From an uncultured Caldimonas sp. (lineage in GTDB: Bacteria > Pseudomonadota > Gammaproteobacteria > Burkholderiales > Burkholderiaceae), in NCBI RefSeq assembly GCF_946480305.1, contig NZ_CAMLJQ010000001.1, forward strand, positions 62,001-126,000: a stretch of DNA of 64,000 bases. The letters are read 5' to 3'. Positions 22,319 to 36,327 of the stretch are shown piece by piece. The notes below the pieces were generated by a model. The model worked only from the letters and a program-made list of their open reading frames with translations, did no database searches and had not been told where the DNA came from. Both the position numbers and the translations under genes were made by a program. Position 1 is the stretch's first letter. Every line of letters begins with the position of its first letter.

Positions 22319-22344
22319 ACCAAGGGGTCACCGACCCCCTTGGT
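22319..22344. repeat. Intergenic hairpin between zipA and ligA
   Basis: Perfect 9-bp inverted repeat ACCAAGGGG/CCCCTTGGT with an 8-base loop. The flanks CTCACC and GGTGAG can extend the pairing imperfectly. No T-tract follows on either strand, so a classical terminator is unlikely. It occupies the middle of the 165-bp zipA-ligA gap. Confidence 0.6.
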
Positions 22345-22353
22345 GGTGGGTGA

Positions 22354-25198
<2,845 letters not shown>

Positions 25199-25332
25199 GC
25201 GTTCTTCCTCTGCGTACGTTTGATGACAGCCCGAGGGGTGATGTTGCAACCATGACGGTTTGATGACAGTCGCGAGATGTAAACGGCGTTGGCGCTAGAG
25301 TGCTGACTTTCGTATCCGTTGGAGGCCCAGCC

Positions 25333-25869
25333 ATGCCAGTGCGCGAGATCCTGAAGATGGGTGACCCCCGGTTGCTGAGCACGGCTCGGCCGGTGCAGGA
25401 TTTCGGCTCACCTGCGCTACGGGCACTGGTGGCCGACATGTTCGACACCATGGTGGCGGCGAATGGCGCGGGCCTGGCCGCACCGCAGATCGGGGTGGAC
25501 CTTGCCGTCGTGATCTTCGGGTTCGACCGCAACGATCGTTATCCGCAGGCTCCGCCCGTGCCTCGTACGGTGCTGATCAACCCGGTCATCGAGCCGCTGG
25601 GCGAAGACGAGGAAGAGGGCTGGGAGGGTTGCTTGTCGGTGCCTGGCATGCGTGGAGTGGTGCCGCGCTACAGCCGCATCCACTACCGGGGATTCGACAC
25701 GGATGGGCAGCCCATCGAGCGAGAGGCAGAGGGTTTCCATGCACGGGTGGTGCAGCACGAGTGCGACCACCTGATCGGCAAGCTGTATCCGATGCGGATC
25801 CGCGACTTCAGCCGTTTCGGCTTCACGTCGGTGCTGTTTCCCGAACTCGACCCTGCGAGCGACGACTGA
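25333..25869 (+). CDS. def: Peptide deformylase
   Basis: Fe2+/Zn2+ hydrolase that removes the formyl group from nascent proteins, 178 aa. All three motifs are present: GAGLAAPQ (45-52), EGCLS with metal ligand Cys100, and HECDH with ligands His142 and His146 and catalytic Glu143. The start is ATG 25333, giving [20 protein letters not shown] lies upstream. It stands alone rather than with fmt, and an additional deformylase elsewhere in the genome would be normal for this group. It is convergent with glnD, 21 bp apart. Confidence 0.96.
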   Translation: MPVREILKMGDPRLLSTARPVQDFGSPALRALVADMFDTMVAANGAGLAAPQIGVDLAVVIFGFDRNDRYPQAPPVPRTVLINPVIEPLGEDEEEGWEGCLSVPGMRGVVPRYSRIHYRGFDTDGQPIEREAEGFHARVVQHECDHLIGKLYPMRIRDFSRFGFTSVLFPELDPASDD

Positions 25870-25890
25870 GCGCGCGAGCGCGACCCCGCC

Positions 25891-28512
25891 TCAGGCCGCC
25901 AGCGCGTCCAGCAGGTCCGACTCCATCTCCAGCTGGACCTTGCTCTGCTGCAGCGCTGCGCCATCGATCAGGAAGGTGTCTTCCACCCGCTCGCCGAGCG
26001 TGCTGACCTTGGCCAGCTGCAGGTTCACCTTGTATCGCGCCAGCACTCGGGCGATGGAGTAGAGCAGGCCCGAACGGTCGCTGGCCGAGACGCTGAGCAG
26101 CCAGCGCTGGCCACGGTCGTCCGGACGCAGCAGCACGCGCGGCTGCACCGGGAAGGACTTGACGCGGCGCGAAAGCCGACCGCGGTTCGGCTCCGGCAAT
26201 GGTCCTTCGGCCACCAGGGCCTGTGACAGCTGGGTTTCGACGAGCGAGATCAGATCGCGGTAGTGGTGGTCGAGATTGGGCGAGATGACCTGGAAGGTGT
26301 CGAGCGCATAGCCGGCGCGCGTGGTGTGGATCTTCGCATCGAGGATGCTGAAGCCGGCGGTGTCGAAGTAGCCGCAGATGCGCGCGAACAGGTCGGCACG
26401 GTCAGGCGAGTACACGAGCACTTGCAGGCCTTCGCCGACCGGCGAGAGCCGCGCGCGCACCACCGGCTTGGCGCTTTGCACATGGCGCCAGAGCGAGCGT
26501 GCGTGCCAGGCGATATCGCCCGCATCGTGCCGCGCGAAGTAGCTCAACTCCAGCGTCTTCCACAAGGCTTCCTGCGTGCCGGGCAGCAGCGAATGCAGGT
26601 TCAGCTCGTGCAGCGCCTCCTGCTTGCGCGCCTCGATCTCGGAGTCCATGTTGGGGCGGGCGCCGCCGAGCGCGCGCAGCGTCAGGCGGTACAGGTCCTC
26701 GAGCAGCTTGCCTTTCCATGCGTTCCACACTTTGGGGCTGGTGCCACGGATGTCGGCCACGGTCAGCAGGTACAGGGCGGTCAGGTAGCGCTCGCTGCCC
26801 ACCTTCTTTGCAAAGGCTTCGATGACGTCCGGATCGCTCAGGTCTTCCTTCTGCGCCACGCGCGACATCGTCAAATGGTGCTGCACCAGGAATTCGATCA
26901 GCCTGGCGTCGTCCTTGGGAATGCCGTGCTCGCGGCAGAACCGCCGCACCTCGACGGCGCCGAGGTCGGAATGATCGCCGCCCCGGCCCTTGGCCACGTC
27001 GTGGAACAGGGCCGCCACATACAGCACGTAGGGTTCCTCGAACTGGGCCGCCAGTTGGGAGCAGAACGGGTATTCGTGTGCATGCTCGGGAACAAAGAAT
27101 CGCCGCACGTTGCGCAGCACCATCAGGATGTGCTGGTCCACCGTGTAGACATGGAACAGGTCGTGCTGCATGCGCCCGACGATGCGACGGAACACCCACA
27201 GGTAGCGGCCCAGCACGCTGGTCTGGTTCATCAGCCGGAACGCATGCGTCTGACCCACCGGCTGCTTCAGGATCTGCAGGAAGGTCTGCCGGTTGACCGG
27301 GTCGCGCCGGAATTCGCCGTCCATCAGCTCGCGCGCGTTGTAGAGCGCGCGCAGCGTGCGGGCCGACAGCCCCTTGATGCCCGGCGTTTCCTGGTAGACC
27401 AAGAAGGTGCGCAGGATCGCGTGCTGGTCTCGTTCGTAGAGGTCGTCGCTCGCCACTTCGAGCATGCCGTCGCGGTCCAGGAACTGGCCGTCGATGGGGC
27501 GCATCGGTGCGCCTTGGGAGCCGTTGATGCGCTCCTCGATGTTCAGCATCAGGATCTGGTTCAGCTGGCCGACCGCCTTGGCTGCCCAGTAGTAGCGATG
27601 CATCAGCGCCTCCGAAGCGCGCCGGGCCTTGGTCGCCTTGTCGCCGAAACTTTCCGCCACCGCGGTCTGCAGGTCGAACACCAGGCGGTCCTCACGTCGT
27701 CCGGCCACCATGTGCAGGCGGGCGCGGATCAGCTTGAGCACGCCTTCGTTGCGCTGCAACTGCTTGACCTCGAACGGCGTGACCAGCCCCTTGGCGGCCA
27801 GTTCCGACCAGGTCTTGCCGAGGCCGGCCGCGCGGGCCACCCACAGCACCACCTGCAGGTCGCGCAGGCCGCCGGGGCTTTCCTTGCAGTTGGGCTCCAG
27901 CGAGTAGGGCGTGTCTTCGTACTTCTGGTGGCGCTGGCGCATTTCCAGCGTCTTGGCACGGAAGAACGCGCGCGGGTCCATCTGCTGCCCGAACGCGCGG
28001 CGGAACTGCTGGTACAGCGGCTTGGAGCCGCACAGGTAGCGAGATTCGAGCAGTGCCGTCTGCACGGTCACATCGCGCTCGGCTTCTTCCAGGCATTCGC
28101 TGACGCTGCGCACGCTGGAGCCGATCTCCAGGCCGATGTCCCAGCAGGCGGTGATGAAGCCTTCGATGCTGGATCTCAACGCGGCGTTGGCATCGTGCGC
28201 GAGCGAGGTGTCGTCGGGCAGCAGCACCAGCACGTCGATGTCGGAATACGGAAACAGCTCGCCGCGGCCGTAACCTCCCACCGCGAGCAGCGTGGCGCCG
28301 CGCGGCAGCAGCGCGTGTTCCCACAGGCTCTGCAGCGTCTGGTCGACATGGCGGGCGAGGCTCTTGAGCAGACGGGTGGCCGCCGCAGCCGTGGGCCGCG
28401 ATTCCCGGAACGCCTGGATCAGTGCGGATTTGCCGCCACGGAACTGCGTCCGCAGTTCCTGGACGGAGGGCACAGGGGGGGCGCCCTCGGGCGCATCGGG
28501 AACGGCGGCCAT
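25891..28512 (-). CDS. glnD: Bifunctional uridylyltransferase/uridylyl-removing enzyme GlnD
   Basis: Nitrogen sensor that uridylylates and deuridylylates PII proteins in response to glutamine, 873 aa. The N-terminal nucleotidyltransferase domain has [19 protein letters not shown] at residues 79-97, with the GG and DID catalytic elements. The HD phosphohydrolase domain has [14 protein letters not shown]. Two C-terminal ACT domains sense glutamine ([20 protein letters not shown] and [20 protein letters not shown]). It lies 9 bp after map, so the two are probably cotranscribed. Confidence 0.97.
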   Translation of the reverse strand: MAAVPDAPEGAPPVPSVQELRTQFRGGKSALIQAFRESRPTAAAATRLLKSLARHVDQTLQSLWEHALLPRGATLLAVGGYGRGELFPYSDIDVLVLLPDDTSLAHDANAALRSSIEGFITACWDIGLEIGSSVRSVSECLEEAERDVTVQTALLESRYLCGSKPLYQQFRRAFGQQMDPRAFFRAKTLEMRQRHQKYEDTPYSLEPNCKESPGGLRDLQVVLWVARAAGLGKTWSELAAKGLVTPFEVKQLQRNEGVLKLIRARLHMVAGRREDRLVFDLQTAVAESFGDKATKARRASEALMHRYYWAAKAVGQLNQILMLNIEERINGSQGAPMRPIDGQFLDRDGMLEVASDDLYERDQHAILRTFLVYQETPGIKGLSARTLRALYNARELMDGEFRRDPVNRQTFLQILKQPVGQTHAFRLMNQTSVLGRYLWVFRRIVGRMQHDLFHVYTVDQHILMVLRNVRRFFVPEHAHEYPFCSQLAAQFEEPYVLYVAALFHDVAKGRGGDHSDLGAVEVRRFCREHGIPKDDARLIEFLVQHHLTMSRVAQKEDLSDPDVIEAFAKKVGSERYLTALYLLTVADIRGTSPKVWNAWKGKLLEDLYRLTLRALGGARPNMDSEIEARKQEALHELNLHSLLPGTQEALWKTLELSYFARHDAGDIAWHARSLWRHVQSAKPVVRARLSPVGEGLQVLVYSPDRADLFARICGYFDTAGFSILDAKIHTTRAGYALDTFQVISPNLDHHYRDLISLVETQLSQALVAEGPLPEPNRGRLSRRVKSFPVQPRVLLRPDDRGQRWLLSVSASDRSGLLYSIARVLARYKVNLQLAKVSTLGERVEDTFLIDGAALQQSKVQLEMESDLLDALAA

Positions 28513-28521
28513 CAGCGAAGG

Positions 28522-29343
28522 TCAGGCAGCTGCAGCGGCGGCACTCGTCACGAAATCAGGCAGCGGCGGGTAGCCTGCAGACAGGGTGAGCACCTCGAAG
28601 CCGGTCTCGGTGACGAGCACCGTGTGCTCCCACTGCGCCGACAGCGAACGGTCCTTCGTGACGATGGTCCAGCCGTCCGGCATTTCGCGGATTTCGCGCC
28701 GGCCGGCGTTGATCATCGGCTCGATCGTGAAGATCATTCCCGGCTTCAGCTCTTCCAGCGTGCCGGGGCGACCGTAGTGCAGCACCTGCGGCTCCTCGTG
28801 GAACTTGGAGCCGATGCCGTGGCCGCAGAACTCGCGCACGATTGAATAGCCGGCGTTCTCGGCAAACGTCTGGATGGCGTGACCGATGTCGCCCAGGCGG
28901 GCCCCGGGCTTCACCTTCAGGATGCCGCGCCACATCGCTTCATACGTGATCTGGCACAGCCGCTTCGCCTGGATGGAGGCGTCGCCGATCACGAACATCC
29001 GGCTGGTGTCGCCGTGCCAGCCGTTCTTGATGACGGTGACGTCGATGTTCAGGATGTCGCCGTTCTTCAACGGCCGGTCGTTCGGGATGCCGTGGCAGAT
29101 CTGGTGGTTGATCGACGTGCAGATCGATTTGGGGTAGGGCGTGTAGCCCGGCGGCTGGTAGTTCAGCGGCGCGGGGATCGCGCCCTGTTCGCCGACGATG
29201 TAGTCGTGCGCCAGCTTGTCGAGCTGTTCGGTCGTGATGCCGGCCTCGACGTGCGGCGTGAGGTAGTCCAGCACTTCGGAGGCCAGGCGCCCGGCCAGAC
29301 GCATGCCTTCCACGTCGTCGGCGGTCTTGATGGAGATGCTCAT
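28522..29343 (-). CDS. map: Methionine aminopeptidase, type I
   Basis: Removes the initiator Met from proteins after deformylation, 273 aa. Metal ligands are recognisable: two Asp in ILNIDVTVIKNGWHGDTSRMF, His in EFCGHGIG, and Glu in FTIEPMI and AQWEHTV. The C-terminal TSAAAAAA tail is not conserved. It is upstream of glnD and divergent from purL, whose promoter must lie in the 112-bp gap. Confidence 0.97.
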   Translation of the reverse strand: MSISIKTADDVEGMRLAGRLASEVLDYLTPHVEAGITTEQLDKLAHDYIVGEQGAIPAPLNYQPPGYTPYPKSICTSINHQICHGIPNDRPLKNGDILNIDVTVIKNGWHGDTSRMFVIGDASIQAKRLCQITYEAMWRGILKVKPGARLGDIGHAIQTFAENAGYSIVREFCGHGIGSKFHEEPQVLHYGRPGTLEELKPGMIFTIEPMINAGRREIREMPDGWTIVTKDRSLSAQWEHTVLVTETGFEVLTLSAGYPPLPDFVTSAAAAAA

Positions 29344-29455
29344 GGCGCAGGATTATCTCAGGGTGCCCCCCGCCGCGCAGCCTGTCAGCCAGTAAAATCA
29401 CCGGTTCCGTGGGCATCCCCCGCGCGCGTCTTCCCACCCATCCCTGAGCCCCAGC

Positions 29456-32400
29456 GTGACAGCGACCGCCAAACACCTCCTCCACTTCGAGGGCGGCAAT
29501 GCCCTTTCCGCCTTCCGAGCCCAGGCGCTGTTGCGCACCCTCCAGTCGATCAACCCCCGCATCACGGCGGTGCACGCGCGCCACGTGCATTGGGTGTGGT
29601 CGGATCATGCGCTGGAACGGGCCGAGCACGACAAGCTCGCCGCGTTGCTGACTTACGGCGACCCGTACACCGGGCCGACCGACGGCGAACTGGTGGTGGT
29701 CACGCCGCGCCTGGGCACCGTCTCGCCCTGGGCGTCCAAGGCCACCGACATCGCCCACAACTGCGGCCTGGCGATCCGCCGGGTGGAGCGGGTCACGGAA
29801 TTCCGACTTTCCGTCAAGACCGGCCTGCTTGGCGGCGTCAAGCGGCTTGAAAGCGCCGAACTGCTGGCCGCCGCGGCCGCGCTGCACGACCGCATGACCG
29901 AAAGCGTGGTGCTGGAGCGCCAGGCCGCCGCCCACCTGTTCGACGAACAGCCGGGCAAGCCGATGGAACACGTCGACGTGCTCGGGCGGGGCCGCGCGGC
30001 GCTGGAAGCGGCCAACAAGGATTTCGGCCTGGCGCTGTCGGACGACGAGATCGACTATCTGGTGAAGGCCTTCACCGAGCTCAAGCGCAACCCGAGCGAC
30101 GTCGAGCTGATGATGTTCGCGCAGGCCAACAGCGAGCACTGCCGGCACAAGATCTTCAATGCGAAGTTCACGATCGACGGCGTCGAGCAGGAACGCTCGA
30201 TGTTCCAGATGATCCGCAACACGCACCAGCTCGCGCCGCAGTACACGGTGGTGGCGTATTCGGACAACGCCGCCGTGATGGAAGGCGGGCCGATCGAGCG
30301 CTGGGTGCCCGAGGGCTACACCAACGCCCCCCAATACAAGGCGCGCCCGGAAACGGCCCATGTGCTGATGAAGGTGGAGACGCACAACCACCCGACGGCG
30401 ATTTCTCCGCATCCGGGCGCCTCCACCGGTGCGGGCGGCGAGATCCGCGACGAAGGCGCCACCGGCCGGGGCGCACGGCCCAAGGCGGGCCTGACGGGCT
30501 TCTCGGTGTCCAACCTGCAACTGCCGGGCACGAGCGAGCCATGGGAGCAGACGCCCTACGGCAAGCCCGAGCACATCGCCAGCCCACTGCAGATCATGAT
30601 CGACGGCCCGTTGGGTGGCGCCGCGTTCAACAACGAGTTCGGTCGGCCCAACCTGGGTGGCTATTTCCGCGTCTACGAGCAGACCGTGGACGGCGTGCGC
30701 CGTGGCTACCACAAGCCCATCATGATCGCGGGCGGCGTGGGCAGCATCTCCGGCGGGCAGACGCACAAGCTGCCGTTCGGCGCGGGCACGCTGCTGATCC
30801 AGCTCGGCGGACCCGGCATGCGCATCGGCATGGGCGGTGGTGCGGCGAGTTCGATGGCGGCCGGCGTCAATGCCGCCGAACTCGATTTCGACTCCGTACA
30901 GCGTGGCAACCCCGAGATCCAGCGCCGTGCACAGGAGGTCATCAACCACTGCTGGCAACTGGGCGAGAAGAACCCGATCCTCGCGATCCACGATGTGGGA
31001 GCGGGCGGCATCTCCAACGCCTTCCCGGAACTGGTTGACGGCGCCGAGAAGGGCGCCACCTTCGACCTGCGCAAGGTGCCGCTTGAAGAAACCGGCCTCG
31101 CCCCGAAGGAAATCTGGTGCAACGAGAGCCAGGAGCGCTACGTCCTGGCGATCGGGCCGGACAGCCTGCCGCTGTTCGAGGCGATGTGCGAGCGCGAGCG
31201 CTGCCCGTTCGCGGTCGTGGGCGTGGCGACCGACGACAAGGAGCTGGTACTGGAAGACGGCCCGGCCGGTGAGCGCGTGATCGACATGCCGATGGACGTG
31301 CTGCTCGGCAAGCCGCCGAAGGTGCACCGCGTGGTCGAGCGCGTGCAGCGCCAGGGGCTGCCGGTCGACCTGACGGGCGTCGCGCTCGACAAGGTGGCGT
31401 TCGACGTGCTGCGCCACCCCACGGTGGCCAGCAAGCGCTTCCTGATCAGCATCGGCGACCGCACCGTGGGCGGGTTGAGCCACCGCGACCAGATGGTCGG
31501 GCCCTGGCAGGTGCCGGTGGCCGACTGCGCCGTGACGCTGGCCGACTACGCCGGCTTCCGCGGCGAGGCCATGAGCATGGGCGAGCGCACGCCGCTGGCG
31601 AGCCTCGATGCGCCGGCTTCGGGCCGCATGGCGGTCGGCGAGGCGATCACCAACCTGCTGGCGGCGCCGATCGAACTGGCCCGGGTGAAGCTGTCGTGCA
31701 ACTGGATGGCCGCCTGCGGCGAAGCGGGCGAAGACGCCGCGCTGTACGACACGGTGAAGGCGGTCGGCATGGAGCTGTGCCCGGCGCTGGGCGTCTCGGT
31801 GCCGGTCGGCAAGGATTCGTTGTCGATGCGTACTCGCTGGAACGACGGTGGCGCCGAAAAGCAGGTCACCGCCCCGGTCTCGTTGATCGTTTCGGCCTTC
31901 GCTTCGCTGGACGACGTGCGTGGCACGCTGACGCCCCAATTGCGCACCGACCAGGGTGACACAGCGTTGATCCTGGTCGACCTCGGCCAGGGCCGCAACC
32001 GCCTCGGCGGCTCGATGCTGGCGCAGGTGCTTGGCCAGCCGGGCGATGCGGTGCCGGATGTCGACGATCCGGAGTCGTTGAAGCAACTGGTGGCCGCGAT
32101 CAACCGGCTCCGGGGGGAAGGCAAGCTGCTGGCCTACCACGACCGCTCGGATGGCGGTTTGTGGGCGGCAGTGTGCGAGATGGCGTTTGCCGGCCACACC
32201 GGCGTGTCGCTCAACGTCGATCTGCTGGTGACCGAAGGCACCGGCATCGAAGACAGCCGCGCCGAGTATGGCGACTCGAAGAACTGGGCGGCCCAAGTGG
32301 GCGAGCGCCGCAACGAACTGACGTTGCGCGCGTTGTTCGCCGAGGAATTGGGCGTTGTGCTGCAGGTGCGCGCCGGCGAGCGCGATGCTGTCATCCAGAC

Positions 32401-33448
32401 GCTGCGCGGATTCGGACTTTCGCGTCACAGCCACGTCATCGGCAAGCCCAACGATCGCGGCGTGATCGAGGTGTGGCGCGACACCAAGCCCGTGTTCTCT
32501 GCACCGCTCGTGCAACTCCATCAGACATGGGACGAGGTGTCGTGGCGCATTGCACAGCTGCGTGACAACCCCGCCTGCGCCGACAGCGAGCATGCGGCGG
32601 CGGGAGCTGCCAACGACCCCGGCCTGCACGTGCATCTCACGTTCGACCCGAAGGACGATGTGGCAGCGCCTTACGTGTCGAAATCACGGCCCAAGGTGGC
32701 GATCCTGCGCGAGCAGGGCGTCAACTCCCACCTCGAGATGGCCTATGCCATGTCGCAGGCGGGCTTCGACAGCTTCGACGTGCACATGAGCGACCTGCAA
32801 TCGGGCCGCGCGCGGCTGGACCAGTTCCAGGGCTTCGTCGCGTGCGGCGGCTTCAGTTACGGCGACACGCTGGGTGCAGGCGAGGGCTGGGCGCGCTCGA
32901 TCATGTTCAACCCGAAGCTGGCCGAGCAGTTCGCGGGCTTCTTCGGCCGGGCGGACACCTTTGCTCTGGGCGTGTGCAACGGCTGCCAGATGATGGCGGC
33001 GCTGGCGCCGATCATCCCGGGTGCCGATGCGTGGCCGCGTTTCACCCGCAACAAGAGCGAGCAGTTCGAGGCCCGCCTGAGCCTGGTCGAGGTGCTGGAG
33101 AGCCCGTCGATCTTCTTCACGGGCATGGCCGGCAGCCGCATGCCGGTCGCCGTGGCGCACGGCGAGGGTTTTGCCGACTTCTCGCAGCGCGGCAACGCCA
33201 CCCAGGTACTGCGCGCGATGCGCTACGTCGACAACACCGGCCTTGCCACCGAGAACTATCCGGCCAACCCGAACGGCAGCCCGGGTGGCTTGACCTCGGT
33301 GACCACCGCCGACGGCCGCTTCACGGTGCTGATGCCGCATGCGGAGCGCGTGTTCCGCAACGTGCAGATGAGCTGGACGAGCGGCGACAAGAGCGAGTTC
33401 AGCCCCTGGATGCGCATGTTCCGCAACGCGCGCAAGTGGGTGGGCTGA
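29456..33448 (+). CDS. purL: Phosphoribosylformylglycinamidine synthase PurL, large single-chain form
   Basis: Converts FGAR, ATP and glutamine to FGAM in purine synthesis, 1330 aa, the large form typical of beta- and gammaproteobacteria. The N-terminal linker region (to about 150) precedes two AIRS-like halves carrying [20 protein letters not shown] and the second-half equivalent. The C-terminal class I glutaminase has nucleophile Cys1174 in GVCNGC, with the His/Glu pair in VAHGEGF. The start is GTG 29456; the next residues, [14 protein letters not shown], match the family N-terminus. A strong terminator follows 36 bp after the stop. Confidence 0.97.
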   Translation: MTATAKHLLHFEGGNALSAFRAQALLRTLQSINPRITAVHARHVHWVWSDHALERAEHDKLAALLTYGDPYTGPTDGELVVVTPRLGTVSPWASKATDIAHNCGLAIRRVERVTEFRLSVKTGLLGGVKRLESAELLAAAAALHDRMTESVVLERQAAAHLFDEQPGKPMEHVDVLGRGRAALEAANKDFGLALSDDEIDYLVKAFTELKRNPSDVELMMFAQANSEHCRHKIFNAKFTIDGVEQERSMFQMIRNTHQLAPQYTVVAYSDNAAVMEGGPIERWVPEGYTNAPQYKARPETAHVLMKVETHNHPTAISPHPGASTGAGGEIRDEGATGRGARPKAGLTGFSVSNLQLPGTSEPWEQTPYGKPEHIASPLQIMIDGPLGGAAFNNEFGRPNLGGYFRVYEQTVDGVRRGYHKPIMIAGGVGSISGGQTHKLPFGAGTLLIQLGGPGMRIGMGGGAASSMAAGVNAAELDFDSVQRGNPEIQRRAQEVINHCWQLGEKNPILAIHDVGAGGISNAFPELVDGAEKGATFDLRKVPLEETGLAPKEIWCNESQERYVLAIGPDSLPLFEAMCERERCPFAVVGVATDDKELVLEDGPAGERVIDMPMDVLLGKPPKVHRVVERVQRQGLPVDLTGVALDKVAFDVLRHPTVASKRFLISIGDRTVGGLSHRDQMVGPWQVPVADCAVTLADYAGFRGEAMSMGERTPLASLDAPASGRMAVGEAITNLLAAPIELARVKLSCNWMAACGEAGEDAALYDTVKAVGMELCPALGVSVPVGKDSLSMRTRWNDGGAEKQVTAPVSLIVSAFASLDDVRGTLTPQLRTDQGDTALILVDLGQGRNRLGGSMLAQVLGQPGDAVPDVDDPESLKQLVAAINRLRGEGKLLAYHDRSDGGLWAAVCEMAFAGHTGVSLNVDLLVTEGTGIEDSRAEYGDSKNWAAQVGERRNELTLRALFAEELGVVLQVRAGERDAVIQTLRGFGLSRHSHVIGKPNDRGVIEVWRDTKPVFSAPLVQLHQTWDEVSWRIAQLRDNPACADSEHAAAGAANDPGLHVHLTFDPKDDVAAPYVSKSRPKVAILREQGVNSHLEMAYAMSQAGFDSFDVHMSDLQSGRARLDQFQGFVACGGFSYGDTLGAGEGWARSIMFNPKLAEQFAGFFGRADTFALGVCNGCQMMAALAPIIPGADAWPRFTRNKSEQFEARLSLVEVLESPSIFFTGMAGSRMPVAVAHGEGFADFSQRGNATQVLRAMRYVDNTGLATENYPANPNGSPGGLTSVTTADGRFTVLMPHAERVFRNVQMSWTSGDKSEFSPWMRMFRNARKWVG

Positions 33449-33483
33449 TCCCGCCTTCAATCCAGGACTGACGCTTCATCGAG

Positions 33484-33508
33484 CGCCGCCCCTCGGGGCG
33501 GCGTTTTT
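33484..33508 (+). terminator. Rho-independent terminator of purL
   Basis: Stem CGCCGCCCC/GGGGCGGCG (9 bp) with loop TC, followed by TTTTT. It lacks a T-tract on the other strand, so it acts on purL rather than on the convergent rlhA. Confidence 0.92.
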
Positions 33509-33529
33509 GCATCGACCGGGTTGAAGCGG

Positions 33530-35479
33530 TCAGCGCTGCAGCGAGGCCGGTTTGGTCTTGTAGAACGTGATCGGTGCCGCCGCCGTCTGGTTCAGAACGG
33601 AGCGCTTGATCTTGCCCACCACGTGCATCTCGCAGGGCTTGCAGTCGAAGCGCAGGGTCAGCTTCTCCCGGCCGTTGACGAGCGTCAGCGGTTCCGCCCG
33701 CACGGTGCCTTGTACGCCAGTGACACCCTTGGCCTGCTTCGGGCACAGGCTCAGCGAGTAGCGCACGCAGTGCTTGGTGATCATCAGCGACACCTCGCCG
33801 AGTTCCTCTTGTGACTCGTATGCCGCGTCGATGACCTTGACGCCGTGGCGCGCGTAGAAGTCGCGCGCCTTGTGGTTGTACACATTGGCCAGGTAGGTCA
33901 GGCTGTCTTCCGGGTAGGCGACGGGCGGCTGCGCAGGCTGGGCGCGTGGCATCCGCTCGAACGCCTGCGCGCGGGCCAGTTCGAGCGCTTCCACCGCCTC
34001 ACGCCGCAACGGGTTGAGCGCTGACGGAGGCAGGAACCACGCGCGCGAAAGCGCGACGTGCACGTCGATCGGCTGGAAGATCGTGTTGCCGAAGCGCACC
34101 AGGTGTTCGCGCAGGTTCGCTTCCGCCCTGGTCGCATCGCGGGCCGGCTCCTTGGCGTGCGGCATCTCGGCGCGTGCCTCGTGGCCGTCCTCGTCGGTCA
34201 GCACAAGGGCGAATCCGGTATCGGTTTCCTCAAGCCGCACCCACACGCCGATCCGGCGTTCGCTGGATTTCTTCTCCAGCTGCCGGTCCCACGCCATGTC
34301 ACGGTTGCGATGGACTTCGGTGCCGGCACGCAGATCCTTCAGCGTGGCGACCGGCTCATTGGGAAACACGCGCCACGGCTGGCCCGGCGTCTTTTCAGCA
34401 CGGTTCACCTGCACGCCGACCAGCTCGCGCTGCAAGTCGAAATAGGTGAGGCCATCGCCGTTGTGCAGTTCCTGTTCCGTTTCGACCTCGAACCATGCCG
34501 GGCCCACTCTGCTCACCCAACCCAACGGCAGGCCCGCGTGCTTGGGGCTGTCGAAGGCACCGATGTCATCCTTGCGACCGTTGACGAAGTAGTCGGTCGA
34601 GCCGCGGTTGAAGTTGCGATCAGGGTCGGGCGTGAAGAAGAAGGTGCAGCGACCCGACGAGGCGCGGTGCAGTTCGGGCCGCTCGTCCAGCAGGTCGTCG
34701 AGCAGGCGGCGGTAATGGGCAGTGATGTTCTTCACATAGCCCATGTCCTTGTAGCGGCCCTCGATCTTGAACGAGCGGATGCCGGCCTCGACGAGCGCGC
34801 GCAGGTTGTCGCTCTGGTTGTTGTCTTTCATCGAGAGCACGTGCTTCTCGTGCGCGACGATGCGGCCCTGTGCGTCGGTCACGTTGTAGGGCAGGCGGCA
34901 GGCCTGCGAACAGTCACCTCGGTTGGCGCTGCGACCGGTGTGCGCGTGGCTGATGAAGCACTGCCCGCTGTAGGCCACACATAGCGCGCCATGCACGAAG
35001 AACTCGAGCATGCAGTCGGTGGCTGCGCTGATCTGGCGGATCTGCGGCAGCGAAAGCTCGCGTGCCAGCACGATCTGCGAAAAACCCACGTCTTGCAGGA
35101 AGCGGGCTTTCTCGACCGTGCGGATGTCGGTCTGGGTGCTCGCATGCAGCTGGATTGGCGGCAGGTCGAGTTCGAGCAGGCCCATGTCCTGCACGATCAG
35201 CGCGTCGGCCCCGGCCTCATACACCTGCCAGGCCATCTTGCGGGCCGGCTCCAGCTCGTCGTCGCGCAGGATGGTGTTCAGCGTGATGAAGATCCGGGCG
35301 CCATAGCGGTGCGCGTGCTTCACCAGCCGTTCAATGTCGAAGATGTCGTTGCCGGCACTGGCGCGCGCACCGAAAGCCGGGCCGCCGATGTAGACGGCGT
35401 CCGCCCCGTGGTTCACCGCCTCGATGCCGATGTCGGCATTGCGGGCGGGCGAAAGCAGTTCGAGGTGGTCGCGGCGCAT
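33530..35479 (-). CDS. rlhA: U32-family 23S rRNA C2501 hydroxylase RlhA (YdcP-like)
   Basis: Peptidase-U32-family protein, 649 aa. The length and C-terminal extension fit YdcP/RlhA (5-hydroxycytidine synthesis at 23S rRNA C2501) rather than the shorter tRNA hydroxylation proteins TrhP/YegQ. The U32 core is at the N-terminus (ELLSPARNADIGIEAVNHGA, ADALIVQDMGL). The family's Cys cluster is visible in ALCVAYSGQCFISHAHTGRS and GDCSQACRLPY, probably an Fe-S or metal site, with a further Cys pair near the C-terminus (FDCKPCEMHV). It is divergent from the membrane protein at 35549. The U32 family call is firm; the RlhA subclass is likely. Confidence 0.86.
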   Translation of the reverse strand: MRRDHLELLSPARNADIGIEAVNHGADAVYIGGPAFGARASAGNDIFDIERLVKHAHRYGARIFITLNTILRDDELEPARKMAWQVYEAGADALIVQDMGLLELDLPPIQLHASTQTDIRTVEKARFLQDVGFSQIVLARELSLPQIRQISAATDCMLEFFVHGALCVAYSGQCFISHAHTGRSANRGDCSQACRLPYNVTDAQGRIVAHEKHVLSMKDNNQSDNLRALVEAGIRSFKIEGRYKDMGYVKNITAHYRRLLDDLLDERPELHRASSGRCTFFFTPDPDRNFNRGSTDYFVNGRKDDIGAFDSPKHAGLPLGWVSRVGPAWFEVETEQELHNGDGLTYFDLQRELVGVQVNRAEKTPGQPWRVFPNEPVATLKDLRAGTEVHRNRDMAWDRQLEKKSSERRIGVWVRLEETDTGFALVLTDEDGHEARAEMPHAKEPARDATRAEANLREHLVRFGNTIFQPIDVHVALSRAWFLPPSALNPLRREAVEALELARAQAFERMPRAQPAQPPVAYPEDSLTYLANVYNHKARDFYARHGVKVIDAAYESQEELGEVSLMITKHCVRYSLSLCPKQAKGVTGVQGTVRAEPLTLVNGREKLTLRFDCKPCEMHVVGKIKRSVLNQTAAAPITFYKTKPASLQR

Positions 35480-35548
35480 GGCAGGATGGGCTGGCGGAAC
35501 AGGAAAGATGAAAGTTTAGCGAGCCGGCGCGCGGCACAATCAGCCCCC

Positions 35549-36283
35549 ATGCCGAATCCTGCTGCCGCTGCGTTTGCTCGCTTCGACCGTCTCGACGCAT
35601 TGCGCGCCGTCGCGATCCTCTGGATGGCCGTCTTTCACTTCTGCTTCGACCTGAACCACTTCCGGTTGATCGAACGCCAGAACTTCTACACTGATCCGTT
35701 CTGGACGTGGCAGCGGACCTGCATCGTTTCGCTGTTCCTGTTCTGCGCCGGGCTGGGCCAGGCGGTCGCGTGCCACCAGCAGCAGAGCTGGCATCGCTTC
35801 TGGCGGCGCTGGGCGCAGATCGCCGGGTGCGCGCTGCTGGTCAGCGCCGGCTCCTATTTCATGTTCCCCCGCAGCTTCATCTACTTCGGTGTGCTGCACG
35901 GTATCGCCGTGATGCTGGTCCTCGCGCGCTTGTCCGTCGGCTGGGGCCGCTGGCTATGGCTGCTCGGCCTCATTGCCATCGCATTGCCGCACTTCGTGCA
36001 GCACCCGGTGTTCGACAGCCGCTGGACCAATTGGACGGGCTTCGTCACGCACAAGCCGATCACCGAGGACTACGTGCCCTTGTTGCCATGGCTCGGCGCC
36101 ATGTGGTGGGGCATGGCGGCAGGGCAGTGGGTGTTGCAGCACCGCAGGCACTGGTTCACCGGGGCCGTCGCACCTCCTGTGCGCCCGCTGGCTGTGCTCG
36201 GCCGCTGGAGCCTGAGCTTTTACATGCTGCACCAGCCGGTGCTGATCGGTCTGCTCACGGTCTACGTGATGTTCGCCAAATAG
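35549..36283 (+). CDS. Heparan-alpha-glucosaminide N-acetyltransferase-like (DUF1624) membrane protein
   Basis: 244-residue polytopic protein of the HGSNAT-catalytic/DUF1624 acyltransferase-like group. Typical elements are FDRLDALRAVAILWMAVFHF at the N-terminus, YFGVLHGIAVMLVLARL in the middle, and GRWSLSFYMLHQPVLIGLL near the end, with about seven membrane helices. ATG 35549 (MPNPAAAAFARF) is chosen because the longer open frame runs antisense through rlhA. Relatives are thought to acetylate extracytoplasmic glycans; the substrate here is unknown. Confidence 0.82.
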   Translation: MPNPAAAAFARFDRLDALRAVAILWMAVFHFCFDLNHFRLIERQNFYTDPFWTWQRTCIVSLFLFCAGLGQAVACHQQQSWHRFWRRWAQIAGCALLVSAGSYFMFPRSFIYFGVLHGIAVMLVLARLSVGWGRWLWLLGLIAIALPHFVQHPVFDSRWTNWTGFVTHKPITEDYVPLLPWLGAMWWGMAAGQWVLQHRRHWFTGAVAPPVRPLAVLGRWSLSFYMLHQPVLIGLLTVYVMFAK

Positions 36284-36287
36284 AAAA

Positions 36288-36305
36288 GGCGCCCCTCGGG
36301 GCGCC
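36288..36305. terminator. Bidirectional terminator between DUF1624 gene and ppiC
   Basis: Stem GGCGCCCC/GGGGCGCC (8 bp) with loop TC, five bases after the DUF1624 stop. AAAA precedes it, so the minus-strand transcript from the peptidyl-prolyl isomerase operon would end in UUUU. The plus-strand side has only CTTGT, a weaker U-tract. Confidence 0.82.
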
Positions 36306-36327
36306 CTTGTCGTGAGCAGCGCAGGCT

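Noticed and set aside
26263..28845. Long plus-strand open frame antisense to glnD
   Set aside because: Composition mirrors glnD and no family motif is visible.
28940..32635. Long minus-strand open frame antisense to purL
   Set aside because: Shadow of purL, with His/Arg/Val-rich low-information sequence.
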